This document shows, one piece after another, positions 1-7,453 of a DNA stretch of 64,000 bases. Made by a program: the position numbers and the translations under genes. Each line of letters opens with the position of its first letter. Position 1 is the first letter of the stretch. The stretch lies in NCBI GenBank assembly GCA_018968815.1, contig JAGWZL010000003.1, forward strand, positions 1-64,000, given 5' to 3'. Source of the stretch: Verrucomicrobiota bacterium (GTDB lineage Bacteria > Chlamydiota > Chlamydiia > Chlamydiales > SM23-39). Below the pieces are notes generated by a model. That model had not been told where the DNA came from. It saw nothing but the letters and a program-made list of their open reading frames with translations, and searched no databases.

Positions 1-2
1 GA

Positions 3-195
3 ACTCAAAAGTTGGGAATTTGGCAAAGCCGGCACCGCAGGTTTGGGGCAGCGAAGCGGCGCCGAAAAGCCGGGGTCCTCGAAAACCGTTTCGGTTTTTG
101 GGGCAGGCCGTTGCAGCTCAACTTGAATAAGTTGAGCGATGGAGGCGGCCCCAAAAATGCGGATGTCCGGCGCAGCCAAAAACCAACTTTTGAGT
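3..195. repeat. Palindromic repeat element, degenerate copy
   Basis: The stretch is bounded by 13-bp inverted ends (3-15 and 183-195, ACTCAAAAGTTGG and its complement). It contains an internal perfect hairpin (9-bp arms 116-124 and 129-137). The segments GGGCAGCGAAGC and CCCCAAAAATGCGGATGTCC recur, almost unchanged, in the hairpin element at 5795-5865. No plausible protein is encoded. It sits downstream of the end of rarA and reaches the window edge, so its left boundary may be incomplete. Confidence 0.6.
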
Positions 196-217
196 GCATT
201 TGTGTATAAAATATAGC

Positions 218-1438
218 TTAAAGATTGGATTGGCGCAAGCGGAGCTTCTGAAAGTATTCGAGACGTTTCTTCATTTCTCTCTCAAAACCTCTCTCGACCG
301 GATGATACAATGTGGGTCGCTCCATGTTAGCCGGGAAATAATTGTCGCCCGAAAACCCTTGAGGTAAATCGTGGTCGTATTGATAGTCTTTCCCAATCCC
401 AAATTGCTTCATCCACTCGGTGGGCGCATTGAGAATCTGCTTCGGCGGATCTAAATGACCTGTATCGGCGGCGAGTTTTCTCGCCTCTCCATAGGCTGTA
501 TAGATCGCATTGCTCTTTGGACTCAGCGCGAGATAGATCACCGCCTCCGCTAAGGCGAGCTCTCCTTCCGGCGAGCCGAGCATCTTATAGACATTCCACG
601 CATTGAGAGCGATCGTCAAAGCATGCGGATCGGCCAGCCCAATATCCTCGGTCGCCATGCGAATGCACCGCCTGGCCAAATAGAGAGGATCTTCGCCCCC
701 CTCCAACATCCGAGCCAACCAATAGAGGGCCGCATCGGGATCGGAGCCGCGCACCGCTTTATGCAGCGCTGAGATCAGGTTATAATGCCCCTCTTGATGC
801 CGGTCGTACAGGGGAAGCTTTTTCTCCATTTTCAACCCCCCTTCCAGATTTTCAACCATATTCAAGAGATGGCGCGCATCGCCCTGAGAGTAGGCGATGA
901 GCTGCGCGCGCTCATTTAGGGATAAGTTCAGCGGCGCCACCGATTCCTCATAACGGAGGAGAATCTGCTCCAAATCTTGGGGCCCCAACGGCTCAAGCTT
1001 CCAGGCGCGCAACCGAGAAAGAAGAGCGTTATTCAAGACAAAAGAGGGGTTCTCGGTGGTCGATCCAATCAAAATTAAGGTCCCATCTTCCAAAAAGGGA
1101 AGGAAAATGTCTTGCTGCGCCCGGTTGAAACGATGGATCTCATCGACAAAGACAATCGTCTGGCGCTGAAAAAGGGGAGACTCCCCACTCTCTTTGAGCA
1201 GCTTTTTGAGCTCCTGAGTCGTGTTTAAAACCGCGCTGAGCTGGACGAGAGGCAGCTGAAAGCTTTTCGCATAAAGCCGGGCAATCGTCGTTTTCCCACA
1301 CCCCGGAGGACCAAAAAACAAAAGAGAAAGGGGTTTCCCGCTGCGCACAATCGCATCGAGCCCTAAGATCACTTCTCGCTGCCCAGACACCTTTTCAAAC
1401 GCGCTGGGACGCATTTTTTCTGAAAGTGGAACCATCAT
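218..1438 (-). CDS. rarA: Replication-associated recombination protein A (RarA/MgsA AAA+ ATPase)
   Basis: This is a cytosolic AAA+ ATPase of the clamp-loader clade that acts at stalled replication forks. The Walker A motif GPPGCGKTT lies at about residues 43-51. The Walker B motif is VFVDEIHRFN, followed by the sensor region GSTTENPSF typical of RarA/MgsA/WRNIP1 proteins. The C-terminal half has the tetramerisation-type region of the family (KAVRGSDPDAALYWLARML). The length (about 406 residues) is normal. An upstream in-frame TTG at 1477 exists, but the ATG-ATG at 1438/1435 fits the family start better. No strong Shine-Dalgarno is visible. The gene is read away from the AT-rich spacer that also carries the promoter of the basic protein at 1826. 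Confidence 0.95.
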   Translation of the reverse strand: MMVPLSEKMRPSAFEKVSGQREVILGLDAIVRSGKPLSLLFFGPPGCGKTTIARLYAKSFQLPLVQLSAVLNTTQELKKLLKESGESPLFQRQTIVFVDEIHRFNRAQQDIFLPFLEDGTLILIGSTTENPSFVLNNALLSRLRAWKLEPLGPQDLEQILLRYEESVAPLNLSLNERAQLIAYSQGDARHLLNMVENLEGGLKMEKKLPLYDRHQEGHYNLISALHKAVRGSDPDAALYWLARMLEGGEDPLYLARRCIRMATEDIGLADPHALTIALNAWNVYKMLGSPEGELALAEAVIYLALSPKSNAIYTAYGEARKLAADTGHLDPPKQILNAPTEWMKQFGIGKDYQYDHDLPQGFSGDNYFPANMERPTLYHPVERGFEREMKKRLEYFQKLRLRQSNL

Positions 1439-1825
1439 TTTATGAGAATATCGCAACTCTAAACATCCGGTCAGCAACTTTCTTAACTAATTAAAGATTA
1501 GTGTGTTAAAAATAATGTATTTTTATAACAACTTGGCAGTCAATTATTTACATATACGCAATAGATAAATGATGATTTTTTTAGAATTTTTTGATCTTTT
1601 TTTGCGATGTCATTTTCTTCAAAAACTGCCCTCAGAACATGTTCTGGGAATCGTTTTTAATTATCGTAATTTTATAAAAAACTAAACAAAATGTCATTAT
1701 ATATTTGAATTTATTGTTAAAAAGTTATATACTTAAGCTTGTAAGGATGAATTGGAGCGCGGGCCTTCCCGCAAGGATCTCCAAACGAGGCTCTGATCTT
1801 CTCTTACATATAAGGAGGAAAACAA
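1439..1825. other. AT-rich divergent intergenic region (387 bp)
   Basis: No gene is seen. The stretch is much more AT-rich than its flanks and lies between divergent genes (rarA leftward, basic protein rightward). It holds a good promoter at 1705-1733 and the Shine-Dalgarno TAAGGAGG just before 1826. Confidence 0.6.
1705..1733 (+). promoter_or_regulatory. Sigma66/70-type promoter of the basic protein gene
   Basis: TTGAAT at 1705-1710, a 17-bp spacer, then TATACT at 1728-1733. This is close to the sigma-70 consensus. It predicts a leader of about 85 nt before the ATG at 1826. Confidence 0.55.
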
Positions 1826-2026
1826 ATGGTTAAACGCAGAAAAAGACGAGCTAAGAAAGCTCACAAGAAAACGCACCGTCGGAAGCACCGCCGAGTGAAG
1901 GCACGTAAGACAAAAACTACACGTCGCCGAAGAAAAAGCAAAAAATCCATGAAGAGAAAAGGGACCCACAAAAGACGCAGACGTCGTCGTAAGGCCACAG
2001 GTCTTGCTGCAATGATGGCTGAGTAA
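1826..2026 (+). CDS. Small Lys/Arg-rich DNA- or RNA-binding protein, histone Hc2-like
   Basis: The 66-residue protein is more than half Lys and Arg, with blocks such as RRRRRRK, and has only a short non-basic tail (TGLAAMMAE). It must be a nucleic-acid binder. In chlamydiae the obvious parallel is the histone H1-like nucleoid protein family (HctA/HctB), which compact DNA in the elementary body. This protein lacks the regular AAKK-type repeats of classical HctB and is much shorter, so the assignment is by composition only. A perfect Shine-Dalgarno (AAGGAGG, 7-8 nt before the ATG), a strong promoter and a terminator make it a clean monocistronic, well-expressed gene. A ribosome-associated basic peptide is the alternative. 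Confidence 0.75.
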   Translation: MVKRRKRRAKKAHKKTHRRKHRRVKARKTKTTRRRRKSKKSMKRKGTHKRRRRRRKATGLAAMMAE

Positions 2027-2053
2027 CCTTATTCTCTTTATATTGTATGAGTT

Positions 2054-2097
2054 AGATCGGGCCAAGCCTGTTCAGGGTTTGCTCGATCTTTTTTTTA
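2054..2097 (+). terminator. Rho-independent terminator of the basic protein gene
   Basis: A stem (AGATCG at 2054-2059 pairing with CGATCT at 2084-2089, with additional inner pairs) is followed by eight T residues at 2089-2096. It is 27 bp after the stop codon. Confidence 0.6.
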
Positions 2098-2110
2098 TAT
2101 CGCAACCGAT

Positions 2111-2689
2111 TTATTTCCAGTGACCTTCAAAAGTGATTTCCGAGACTTTTTTTCTGGTAGAAGGGGTTTCCCGTTTGAGTAGATCTTCGGGGAGCGTTTC
2201 TTTGGGGGCGGGTTTGCCGACGGCGAACATGGCGAGCACCTCGAAGGCGTCTGGTATTTTGAGAGAGGCTCTTGCTTTTTCGTAATCGAAGCCTTGCATG
2301 CCGTGGACGACGAGGTTTCTGGCATTGCCTTCTAGGGCGAGATTTTCCCAAGCGGCGCCGGTATCGAAGGCGTGGGTGATCGATGGTTTTTTTGTTTTTT
2401 CGAAGATTTTTTCAGAGGCGATGACTCCTAATAGGGCTGCTTTTTCGCACCATAGTTTATTGAAATCGGTGAGCAGGTCAAAAAACAGGGGGAAGTGGGG
2501 GGATCCTTTTTTTCCGTAGAGGAAGCGCCAGGGTTGATTGTTGTAAGAGGAGGGGGCCCATCTGGCGGCTTCGAAGAGGGCTTCGATGGTTTCGTTGGGG
2601 ATGGGTTCGCCGCTCATGGATCTTGGGGACCAGCGGTTGAGAATGAGGGGTTGGATGGGGTGATCGGGTTTTCTTTTGCTATCAAACAT
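2111..2689 (-). CDS. Nitroreductase family FMN oxidoreductase
   Basis: A cytosolic flavoprotein of the NfsB/FRase family that reduces nitro or quinone compounds with NAD(P)H. The N-terminal signature includes NRWSPRSM and EAARWAPSSYNNQPWRF, the FMN-phosphate-binding and dimer region. The middle has DTGAAWENLALEG, and the end VGKPAPKETLPEDLLKRE matches the family C-terminus. The length of 192 residues is usual. It lies 10 bp downstream of the amino acid permease on the same strand, so the two are probably cotranscribed. The physiological substrate cannot be deduced. Confidence 0.88.
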   Translation of the reverse strand: MFDSKRKPDHPIQPLILNRWSPRSMSGEPIPNETIEALFEAARWAPSSYNNQPWRFLYGKKGSPHFPLFFDLLTDFNKLWCEKAALLGVIASEKIFEKTKKPSITHAFDTGAAWENLALEGNARNLVVHGMQGFDYEKARASLKIPDAFEVLAMFAVGKPAPKETLPEDLLKRETPSTRKKVSEITFEGHWK

Positions 2690-2699
2690 AGGTTCATAT

Positions 2700-4100
2700 T
2701 TATGGTTGTGGGTGCCAAGAGGGTTTTCGGAATTTATAAATCAGATAGGGGATGATGGACATGATGACGAGAGATCCGATCAAAAATCCTTCATAAAAAA
2801 ACAGGTTGCCGACATTGAGTTGAGAGGGTGGCAAAAAGCTGATGACGAGGGCAAAGGTGGAGCTGAGGATGCCGAGGGAGGCGACGAACCAGATTCCGTG
2901 TTTGCGGTAGGGGATTTTGTAGGGTCTTTCTACATGGCCGTGGCTGTAGCGCAATTTGATGGCGGCGGCAAACATTAAGATATACATGACCAAGTAGATC
3001 TGGATGGCGACTGCACTGAGGATCCAAAAGGCGCTGCTGGCGGTGGGCATGAAGAGGAAGACGCAGCTTGCGATTGTGACGATGATGGCCTGAAACACCA
3101 GCATATTGACAGGGGCCCCTTTTTTATTGAGTTTTTGGAAGATGGGCGGTAGATCTCCGTGTTTCGAGGTGGCGTGCATGGAGCGCACTGGGCCGATGAC
3201 CCAGGCGTTGAGTTCTCCGATGGCGCCATAGATGATCATGATGCCGAGGGGGATCATCATCCAATTCAAGTGGAAGTGGCCTAAAAAGCTGGCAAAGGCC
3301 TGCATTAACCCTGAGACGAGGCTGATCTGTTCTTTGGGGATCATGATCGCGATCGCAAGGGCTCCGAACGAATAGATCAGAAGCGCTACGATGCTTGCGA
3401 TTAAGATGGATCTAGGGAAGGTTTTTTGTGGGTTTTGCACTTCGCGGGCATGGGCGGCGGAGACCTCGAGGCCGCCGAAGGCCAAAAAGAGGCCGGTTAG
3501 AAACACCAAATTTTGGATATTGCTCACATCGGGGATGAGGGCCTGAGCGGAGAATTCGATTTCGCTGGGATTGCCTTGCGCGATCCAAACCACTCCGAGG
3601 ACGATGAGGAGGATGCCTGGGATGATGGTTCCGCAAATGACGCCGAAGGCGCTAAACCAGCTCGATACTTTGAGGCCGAGGGTATTGAAGAAGGTGAATG
3701 CCCAGAAGCCGCACAGGGTGAAGAGGAGGAGGTACATGCGATGGTTTGCGAGTTCTGGATTGATTAAATAGGCGAGCGCGCTCGCTGAGAAGGAGAGGAT
3801 GGCGGGGAACCAGGGGACGTTGTGGATCCACTGCATCCAGATGGCGAAAAACCCCCAACCGGGGCCAAACGCTTCTTTGACCCAGATGTAGATACCGCCC
3901 GTTTTTGTCCAACCTGTGGCCAGTTCTGCGGCGATCAAGCTGACAGGGAAGAGGAACACGATGGCGACGACGAGGTAGAAGAAGGAGGAGGCGAAGCCGA
4001 ATTCAGAAACGATGGGAAGATTTCGCAAGGAGGTCATGACGCTGAGGTTCAGAAGGGCCAAAAGGGGAACGTTGAGAAACTTGCGAGGATTGGTGTCCAT
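2700..4100 (-). CDS. Amino acid permease/antiporter, APC family (GadC/AaxC-like)
   Basis: An inner-membrane protein of 466 residues with about 12 hydrophobic segments. It begins with the APC core pattern around residues 10-75 (SLRNLPIVSEFG, then AELATGWTKTGGIYIWVKEAFG). This is close to the glutamate/GABA and arginine/agmatine antiporter branch, in which the sequence after TM2 reads GGIY.WV..AFG. The substrate is not certain. Chlamydiae use related antiporters (AaxC) in acid resistance and amino acid supply. A Shine-Dalgarno AGGAGA lies 5 nt before the ATG. The imperfect palindrome at 4111-4138 separates it from the divergent SH2-like gene. The nitroreductase follows at once. Confidence 0.88.
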   Translation of the reverse strand: MDTNPRKFLNVPLLALLNLSVMTSLRNLPIVSEFGFASSFFYLVVAIVFLFPVSLIAAELATGWTKTGGIYIWVKEAFGPGWGFFAIWMQWIHNVPWFPAILSFSASALAYLINPELANHRMYLLLFTLCGFWAFTFFNTLGLKVSSWFSAFGVICGTIIPGILLIVLGVVWIAQGNPSEIEFSAQALIPDVSNIQNLVFLTGLFLAFGGLEVSAAHAREVQNPQKTFPRSILIASIVALLIYSFGALAIAIMIPKEQISLVSGLMQAFASFLGHFHLNWMMIPLGIMIIYGAIGELNAWVIGPVRSMHATSKHGDLPPIFQKLNKKGAPVNMLVFQAIIVTIASCVFLFMPTASSAFWILSAVAIQIYLVMYILMFAAAIKLRYSHGHVERPYKIPYRKHGIWFVASLGILSSTFALVISFLPPSQLNVGNLFFYEGFLIGSLVIMSIIPYLIYKFRKPSWHPQP

Positions 4101-4110
4101 AACTCTCCTG

Positions 4111-4138
4111 TATACACAAAAATTTCTGATTTTGTATA
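4111..4138. promoter_or_regulatory. Imperfect palindrome in a 48-bp divergent promoter region
   Basis: TATACACAAAAAT facing ATTTTGTATA is an imperfect dyad placed between two start codons only 48 bp apart. On the minus strand TATACA also looks like a -10 box for the permease. An operator role is inference. Confidence 0.35.
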
Positions 4139-4148
4139 GAAAAAAGTT

Positions 4149-4973
4149 ATGAGGATTGAAATATCTAGACGAGAAGTGCTCAACAATCTCATTCGATTTA
4201 AAGACAGTCTGTTTGAGGGGTTAGGCACCAAGCATTCGAAAGACGAGCGGATCTACAAAGTCCTTTTCAACTGCAAAAGTGGGGACATGCGTTTTCCGCA
4301 AAAGGTGAAGAGTTTGGAATATCAGATTGCCAAAAAGAAGGGGAGAGGGGAGGTTGCATCGGATTGGAGGGAGGCGCGGATCCGTATTTCGAGGAGAGAT
4401 TCGGAGGGTCCTGCGCAATTTGAGATTTGGGATGCGCAGAACCGTCCTTTGGAGCCGACTGGGATGGCGCCTCTCGCGTGGAGGGTGGTGCGAGAGACTT
4501 TGGAAGTGCTCAATGAGCGTGCGAAGCAGGTGGTTGGATATGAGTATGGGATGTTGCCTGAGGAGGCGGTGCTCAGTGATTTGTCATCGATCCATCTTTC
4601 CATTCCGGTTGAGCAGATCGAGGATTTGCCTGCGTGGGCGGGAGTGATTGGACGTGAGGATGCTGAGAGGAGGCTGGAGGGGACATCGATCGGCACCTAT
4701 TTGCTGCGCGAGGGGGATCCTTTGACGCGGGCGATTGGGTTTCATTTTTCTGAAGAGAATCATGTGAAGGTGCATCCCTTTTTACTGACTGTTGTGGAGG
4801 AAGACGAGAAGATTTCCGACATGTTAATCATTAAAACGGCGAAAGGCTGGACGTTATACCGCGATGATCCGAATCTCAACGACTCCACCCTCTACCAATA
4901 CGAAACGACCCCTCAAGGGTTGCTTCACCACATCTCCAACATTGCAAAGACCCCTATTTATAAAAGAGACTGA
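4149..4973 (+). CDS. SH2-domain-like protein, putative host-directed effector
   Basis: The C-terminal ~110 residues (about 160-270) read like a eukaryotic SH2 domain. W163, then GVIGREDAERRLEG (165-178, the alpha-A region), then GTYLLREGD (182-190, matching the G-S-F-L-V-R-E-S phosphotyrosine pocket with Arg187). A beta-strand FLLTVVEED (211-219) follows, and the domain ends in a GLLHHIS helix (257-263). The His of the usual beta-D strand is replaced by Met225. SH2 domains bind phosphotyrosine in signalling proteins and are rare in bacteria, with Legionella the known case. Residues 1-150 are basic, have no recognisable domain, and carry no signal peptide, so type III secretion would be needed. 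The start has a weak ribosome site. Family membership is inferred from motif order, not from an alignment. Confidence 0.7.
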   Translation: MRIEISRREVLNNLIRFKDSLFEGLGTKHSKDERIYKVLFNCKSGDMRFPQKVKSLEYQIAKKKGRGEVASDWREARIRISRRDSEGPAQFEIWDAQNRPLEPTGMAPLAWRVVRETLEVLNERAKQVVGYEYGMLPEEAVLSDLSSIHLSIPVEQIEDLPAWAGVIGREDAERRLEGTSIGTYLLREGDPLTRAIGFHFSEENHVKVHPFLLTVVEEDEKISDMLIIKTAKGWTLYRDDPNLNDSTLYQYETTPQGLLHHISNIAKTPIYKRD

Positions 4974-4976
4974 ACC

Positions 4977-5297
4977 TTACTTTGTAGGCACCTTCTGAAG
5001 CGTCCCGATGAGGAGGTAGAGGAAGGTGGCGGCGCTCAGCACGGCGAGTATGGCGGGGAGCTCTTTGTGGGTGGACAAATAACGGATTGTGAAGGTTGCG
5101 GTTAATAGAATGGTTAAAATGAACGCGGAATAAAATCCCACCCTACGCCCAGAAAATAGGAGCAGCGCGCTCACAATCAGCAAAGCCCCAAATACAACCC
5201 CCATCACAAGAGAAACAAGACTGCCCCCTTTGAAATACCCAATCCAACCTAAACCAAAAATCAGAAGACCATAGATGAATACGACCCACTTTAACAT
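4977..5297 (-). CDS. TMEM14/UPF0136-family small membrane protein
   Basis: The protein has 106 residues with four hydrophobic segments. The family hallmark is in the first third: LGWIGYFKGGSLVSLVMG (Gly-Tyr-x-Lys-x-Gly-Ser-x-x-Ser-Leu), with GALLIVSALLLFSGRR after it. TMEM14 proteins of eukaryotic mitochondria have been linked to haem or lipid transport. Bacterial ones are uncharacterised. The start at 5297 overlaps the stop of the upstream gene (ATGTTAA arrangement) and has AAGGGGA before it. This suggests translational coupling and makes the longer upstream reading unlikely. Confidence 0.75.
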   Translation of the reverse strand: MLKWVVFIYGLLIFGLGWIGYFKGGSLVSLVMGVVFGALLIVSALLLFSGRRVGFYSAFILTILLTATFTIRYLSTHKELPAILAVLSAATFLYLLIGTLQKVPTK

Positions 5298-5743
5298 GAA
5301 GTCCCCTTGATGCATTGCATCATATACATGGATGCTACATAAAAAACCCAACAGAGAGGATAGAAATACAGCATTCCCGCTGTATGCTCCTTCTTCCACA
5401 AAAGCAAGGCTGCAAGCAATGTCGTGCAAAAAAGCAGCAGCAAGGAAACGAGCGCAAGCAAAGGCACCTCAAAGCGAGCCCCCAGTTGAAAGAGAAATTG
5501 GGCCAAAAAAACAGATAACTCAAGCTTGAGAACGCGCAAAGAATACCGGCGCCAAAGCGCCCACATTCCAAAGGCTAGAAACACCGCATAGAGAATGGCA
5601 AACGGCTGCGCAAATAGCCTCGAAAGAAACACAAACGCAACACACACGGACAGGTAAATCCCAAGACCCACCAGCTGCTCAGGCCGAGTGCGATGACTCG
5701 GTCTGACGAAAGAAAAATCAGACTGACTTTCGTGGATTGTCAT
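5291..5743 (-). CDS. Small polytopic membrane protein, possibly TspO/MBR-like
   Basis: A 150-residue protein with about five hydrophobic stretches after a polar N-terminus of roughly 20 residues. The spacing of helices, a WALWRRYSLRVLKLEL stretch and the final helix YPLCWVFYVASMYMM resemble TspO/MBR (tryptophan-rich sensory) proteins, but the usual Trp/Pro signature of the first loop is not present. The assignment is therefore tentative. It overlaps and is probably coupled to the TMEM14-like gene, so the two may form a membrane pair. TspO and TMEM14 are both tied to porphyrin handling in other organisms, but a shared role here is inference. Confidence 0.5.
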   Translation of the reverse strand: MTIHESQSDFSFVRPSHRTRPEQLVGLGIYLSVCVAFVFLSRLFAQPFAILYAVFLAFGMWALWRRYSLRVLKLELSVFLAQFLFQLGARFEVPLLALVSLLLLFCTTLLAALLLWKKEHTAGMLYFYPLCWVFYVASMYMMQCIKGTSC

Positions 5744-5794
5744 ATCAATGGTTTATCCCATCTACCTATTTTTTCAAAAGGACAAAAGTTGGTT

Positions 5795-5865
5795 TTGGCT
5801 GGCCGGACATCCGCATCTTTGGGACAGCGAAGCTGCCCCAAAAATGCGGATGTCCGGCCAGCCAA
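5795..5865. repeat. Near-perfect 71-bp hairpin element
   Basis: Arms 5795-5816 and 5844-5865 are perfect 22-bp complements (TTGGCTGGCCGGACATCCGC...). The inner bases continue the pairing (TTTGGG/CCCAAA and CAGC/GCTG around a GAA loop, with one mismatch), giving about 33 paired positions. It lies between divergent genes, just 45 bp before the tsaC start. It shares segments with the element at 3-195. Confidence 0.85.
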
Positions 5866-5910
5866 GTATCACATTGCAATCAACCAGACCCTTCTACTAC
5901 ACTGGTGGCC

Positions 5911-6789
5911 ATGAAAACTGAAGTCTTGGCAGGAGCCGATTTAAGACGGGCCGTAGAGGCCCTGAAAAATGGCGAACCGGTGATTTTTCCAACTGAAACC
6001 GTCTACGGACTTGCCGCCCCCATCTTCCACAAAGAGGCTGTCAAAAAAATATTTACCATTAAAGGCAGGCCACAAGACAACCCCTTAATCGCCCATATAT
6101 CGAGCTTGGAAGAGGCAGAGGGGATTGGAGAGATCTCAGATGCCTTCCTGAAGCTCGCAGAGGCCTTTTGGCCAGGCCCTCTCTCCATTGTGGTCAGGAA
6201 AAAACGGGCCGTCCCCGAGATTGTCTCCGCAGGCCTTCCAACGATTGCGATCCGGATGCCCAGCCACCCCATCGCAAGGAGCCTCATCGAAGAGGTCGGG
6301 GTCCCTTTGGTCGCCCCTTCCGCCAACCTCTCCGGAAAACCAAGCCCCACATGCCTCGCCGATTGCTTGGAAGATCTCGACGGCAAAGTGCGGCTGGCGG
6401 TCGATGGAGGAGAATGCGAGGTGGGCATCGAATCGACCGTGATCGGCTTGCTTCCAGAACCGGTCTATTTGCGGCCAGGCGCGATCACCAAAGAGGCCAT
6501 TGAAAAAGTGCTCGGACAAACGGTTTCGGATCCGCTGCCGAATGGCCCCATTTTATCGCCAGGGATGAAATACCGCCACTACGCCCCAAAGGCCAAAGTG
6601 CATCTTTGCTTCAGAAAAGAAGAGTGGCGAGAGCCGCTGATTCAACCCAATGCCAAAACCCTCTATGCCCTTCTGCGAGACGCCGATCGAAAAAATGTTT
6701 CGGACATCTACGTGGATTGCAACGAGCAGATTCAAAAAGATGCCGCCATCATGAATCGATTGTTGCGCGCGAGTGGACAAATCCATTAA
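5911..6789 (+). CDS. tsaC: Threonylcarbamoyl-AMP synthase (TsaC/Sua5/YrdC)
   Basis: Makes threonylcarbamoyl-AMP from threonine, bicarbonate and ATP for the t6A37 modification of ANN-decoding tRNAs. It works with TsaD, which is encoded at 61947 in this window. The YrdC domain (about 1-200) has GEPVIFPTETVYGLAAP, KGRPQDNPL and APSANLSGKPSPT. The linker continues as GAITKEAIEKVLG, then SPGMKYRHYAP. The last ~80 residues form a short Sua5-type C-terminal domain, so at 292 residues it is the Sua5 form and not the short TsaC form. The ATG at 5911 follows the hairpin element. Longer upstream readings would have to translate through that hairpin and are rejected. Confidence 0.93.
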   Translation: MKTEVLAGADLRRAVEALKNGEPVIFPTETVYGLAAPIFHKEAVKKIFTIKGRPQDNPLIAHISSLEEAEGIGEISDAFLKLAEAFWPGPLSIVVRKKRAVPEIVSAGLPTIAIRMPSHPIARSLIEEVGVPLVAPSANLSGKPSPTCLADCLEDLDGKVRLAVDGGECEVGIESTVIGLLPEPVYLRPGAITKEAIEKVLGQTVSDPLPNGPILSPGMKYRHYAPKAKVHLCFRKEEWREPLIQPNAKTLYALLRDADRKNVSDIYVDCNEQIQKDAAIMNRLLRASGQIH

Positions 6790-6799
6790 TATATTATTT

Positions 6800-7453
6800 A
6801 TGAATGACCGCGTCATTGAACCTTCCGAAATCATCATTGAAAAAACTCATAAACCGCAAGAAAACATCGTCCACGTCAATCCCTGGATTCGCTGCATTGC
6901 CCGGTTTTTCGATTACTCGCTCTTCTGTTTAGTGTTGCTCGGCATTAAGAAGCTCTGCCACGATCACATTCCCCTCCGATCCTATGATCGTTTCATCCCC
7001 TTCGAATTCTTTGTCTGGATTCCGGTCGAAGCTGTGTTGCTCAGCACTTGGGGCACAACGCCAGGAAAATGGTTTTTGAAAACCAAACTCAAAGCGGGGA
7101 AAAGAAGGGCGCTCCATTTTTCCATGGCTCTGAAAAGGAGTTTCAATGTCTGGTTTCGGGGACTGGGCATGGGCATCATCGGCCTCAACTTCTTTTGCCT
7201 GGCATTGGCTTATCAAAGATTAAAAATGCTCAAAATCACCAGCTGGGATCGAGAAGATCATATTCAGGTAACTCACTATCCGATCGGGAGATGGAGAATC
7301 TATGTAGCGGTTTTTGTTGCAGTCGCCGGGCTAATGTACTATATGCAAGGAAAAGGAACCAAGACGTCCAACCATGCAGAAAGATTCATTCGACCCATCC
7401 ATGAATATCCTTCATCGGAGATCGCCGCAGCTCGACCACATCTTTTCACCTAA
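6800..7453 (+). CDS. RDD-family membrane protein
   Basis: Inner-membrane protein of 217 residues. The RDD core is recognisable: [16 protein letters not shown] (Arg and Asp of the family name) in the first helix, and [15 protein letters not shown] between later helices. RDD proteins have been proposed as Na+/H+ or other transporters, and the precise function is unknown. The start at 6800 is chosen over an in-frame GTG inside tsaC. The C-terminal 50 residues are hydrophilic and overlap the start of the acetyltransferase gene, suggesting one transcription unit tsaC-RDD-patZ. Confidence 0.82.
   Translation: MNDRVIEPSEIIIEKTHKPQENIVHVNPWIRCIARFFDYSLFCLVLLGIKKLCHDHIPLRSYDRFIPFEFFVWIPVEAVLLSTWGTTPGKWFLKTKLKAGKRRALHFSMALKRSFNVWFRGLGMGIIGLNFFCLALAYQRLKMLKITSWDREDHIQVTHYPIGRWRIYVAVFVAVAGLMYYMQGKGTKTSNHAERFIRPIHEYPSSEIAAARPHLFT

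Noticed and set aside
5737..5910. Upstream extension of tsaC through the hairpin element
   Set aside because: The extension translates the palindrome and has no similarity to TsaC/Sua5. The family start is the ATG at 5911.
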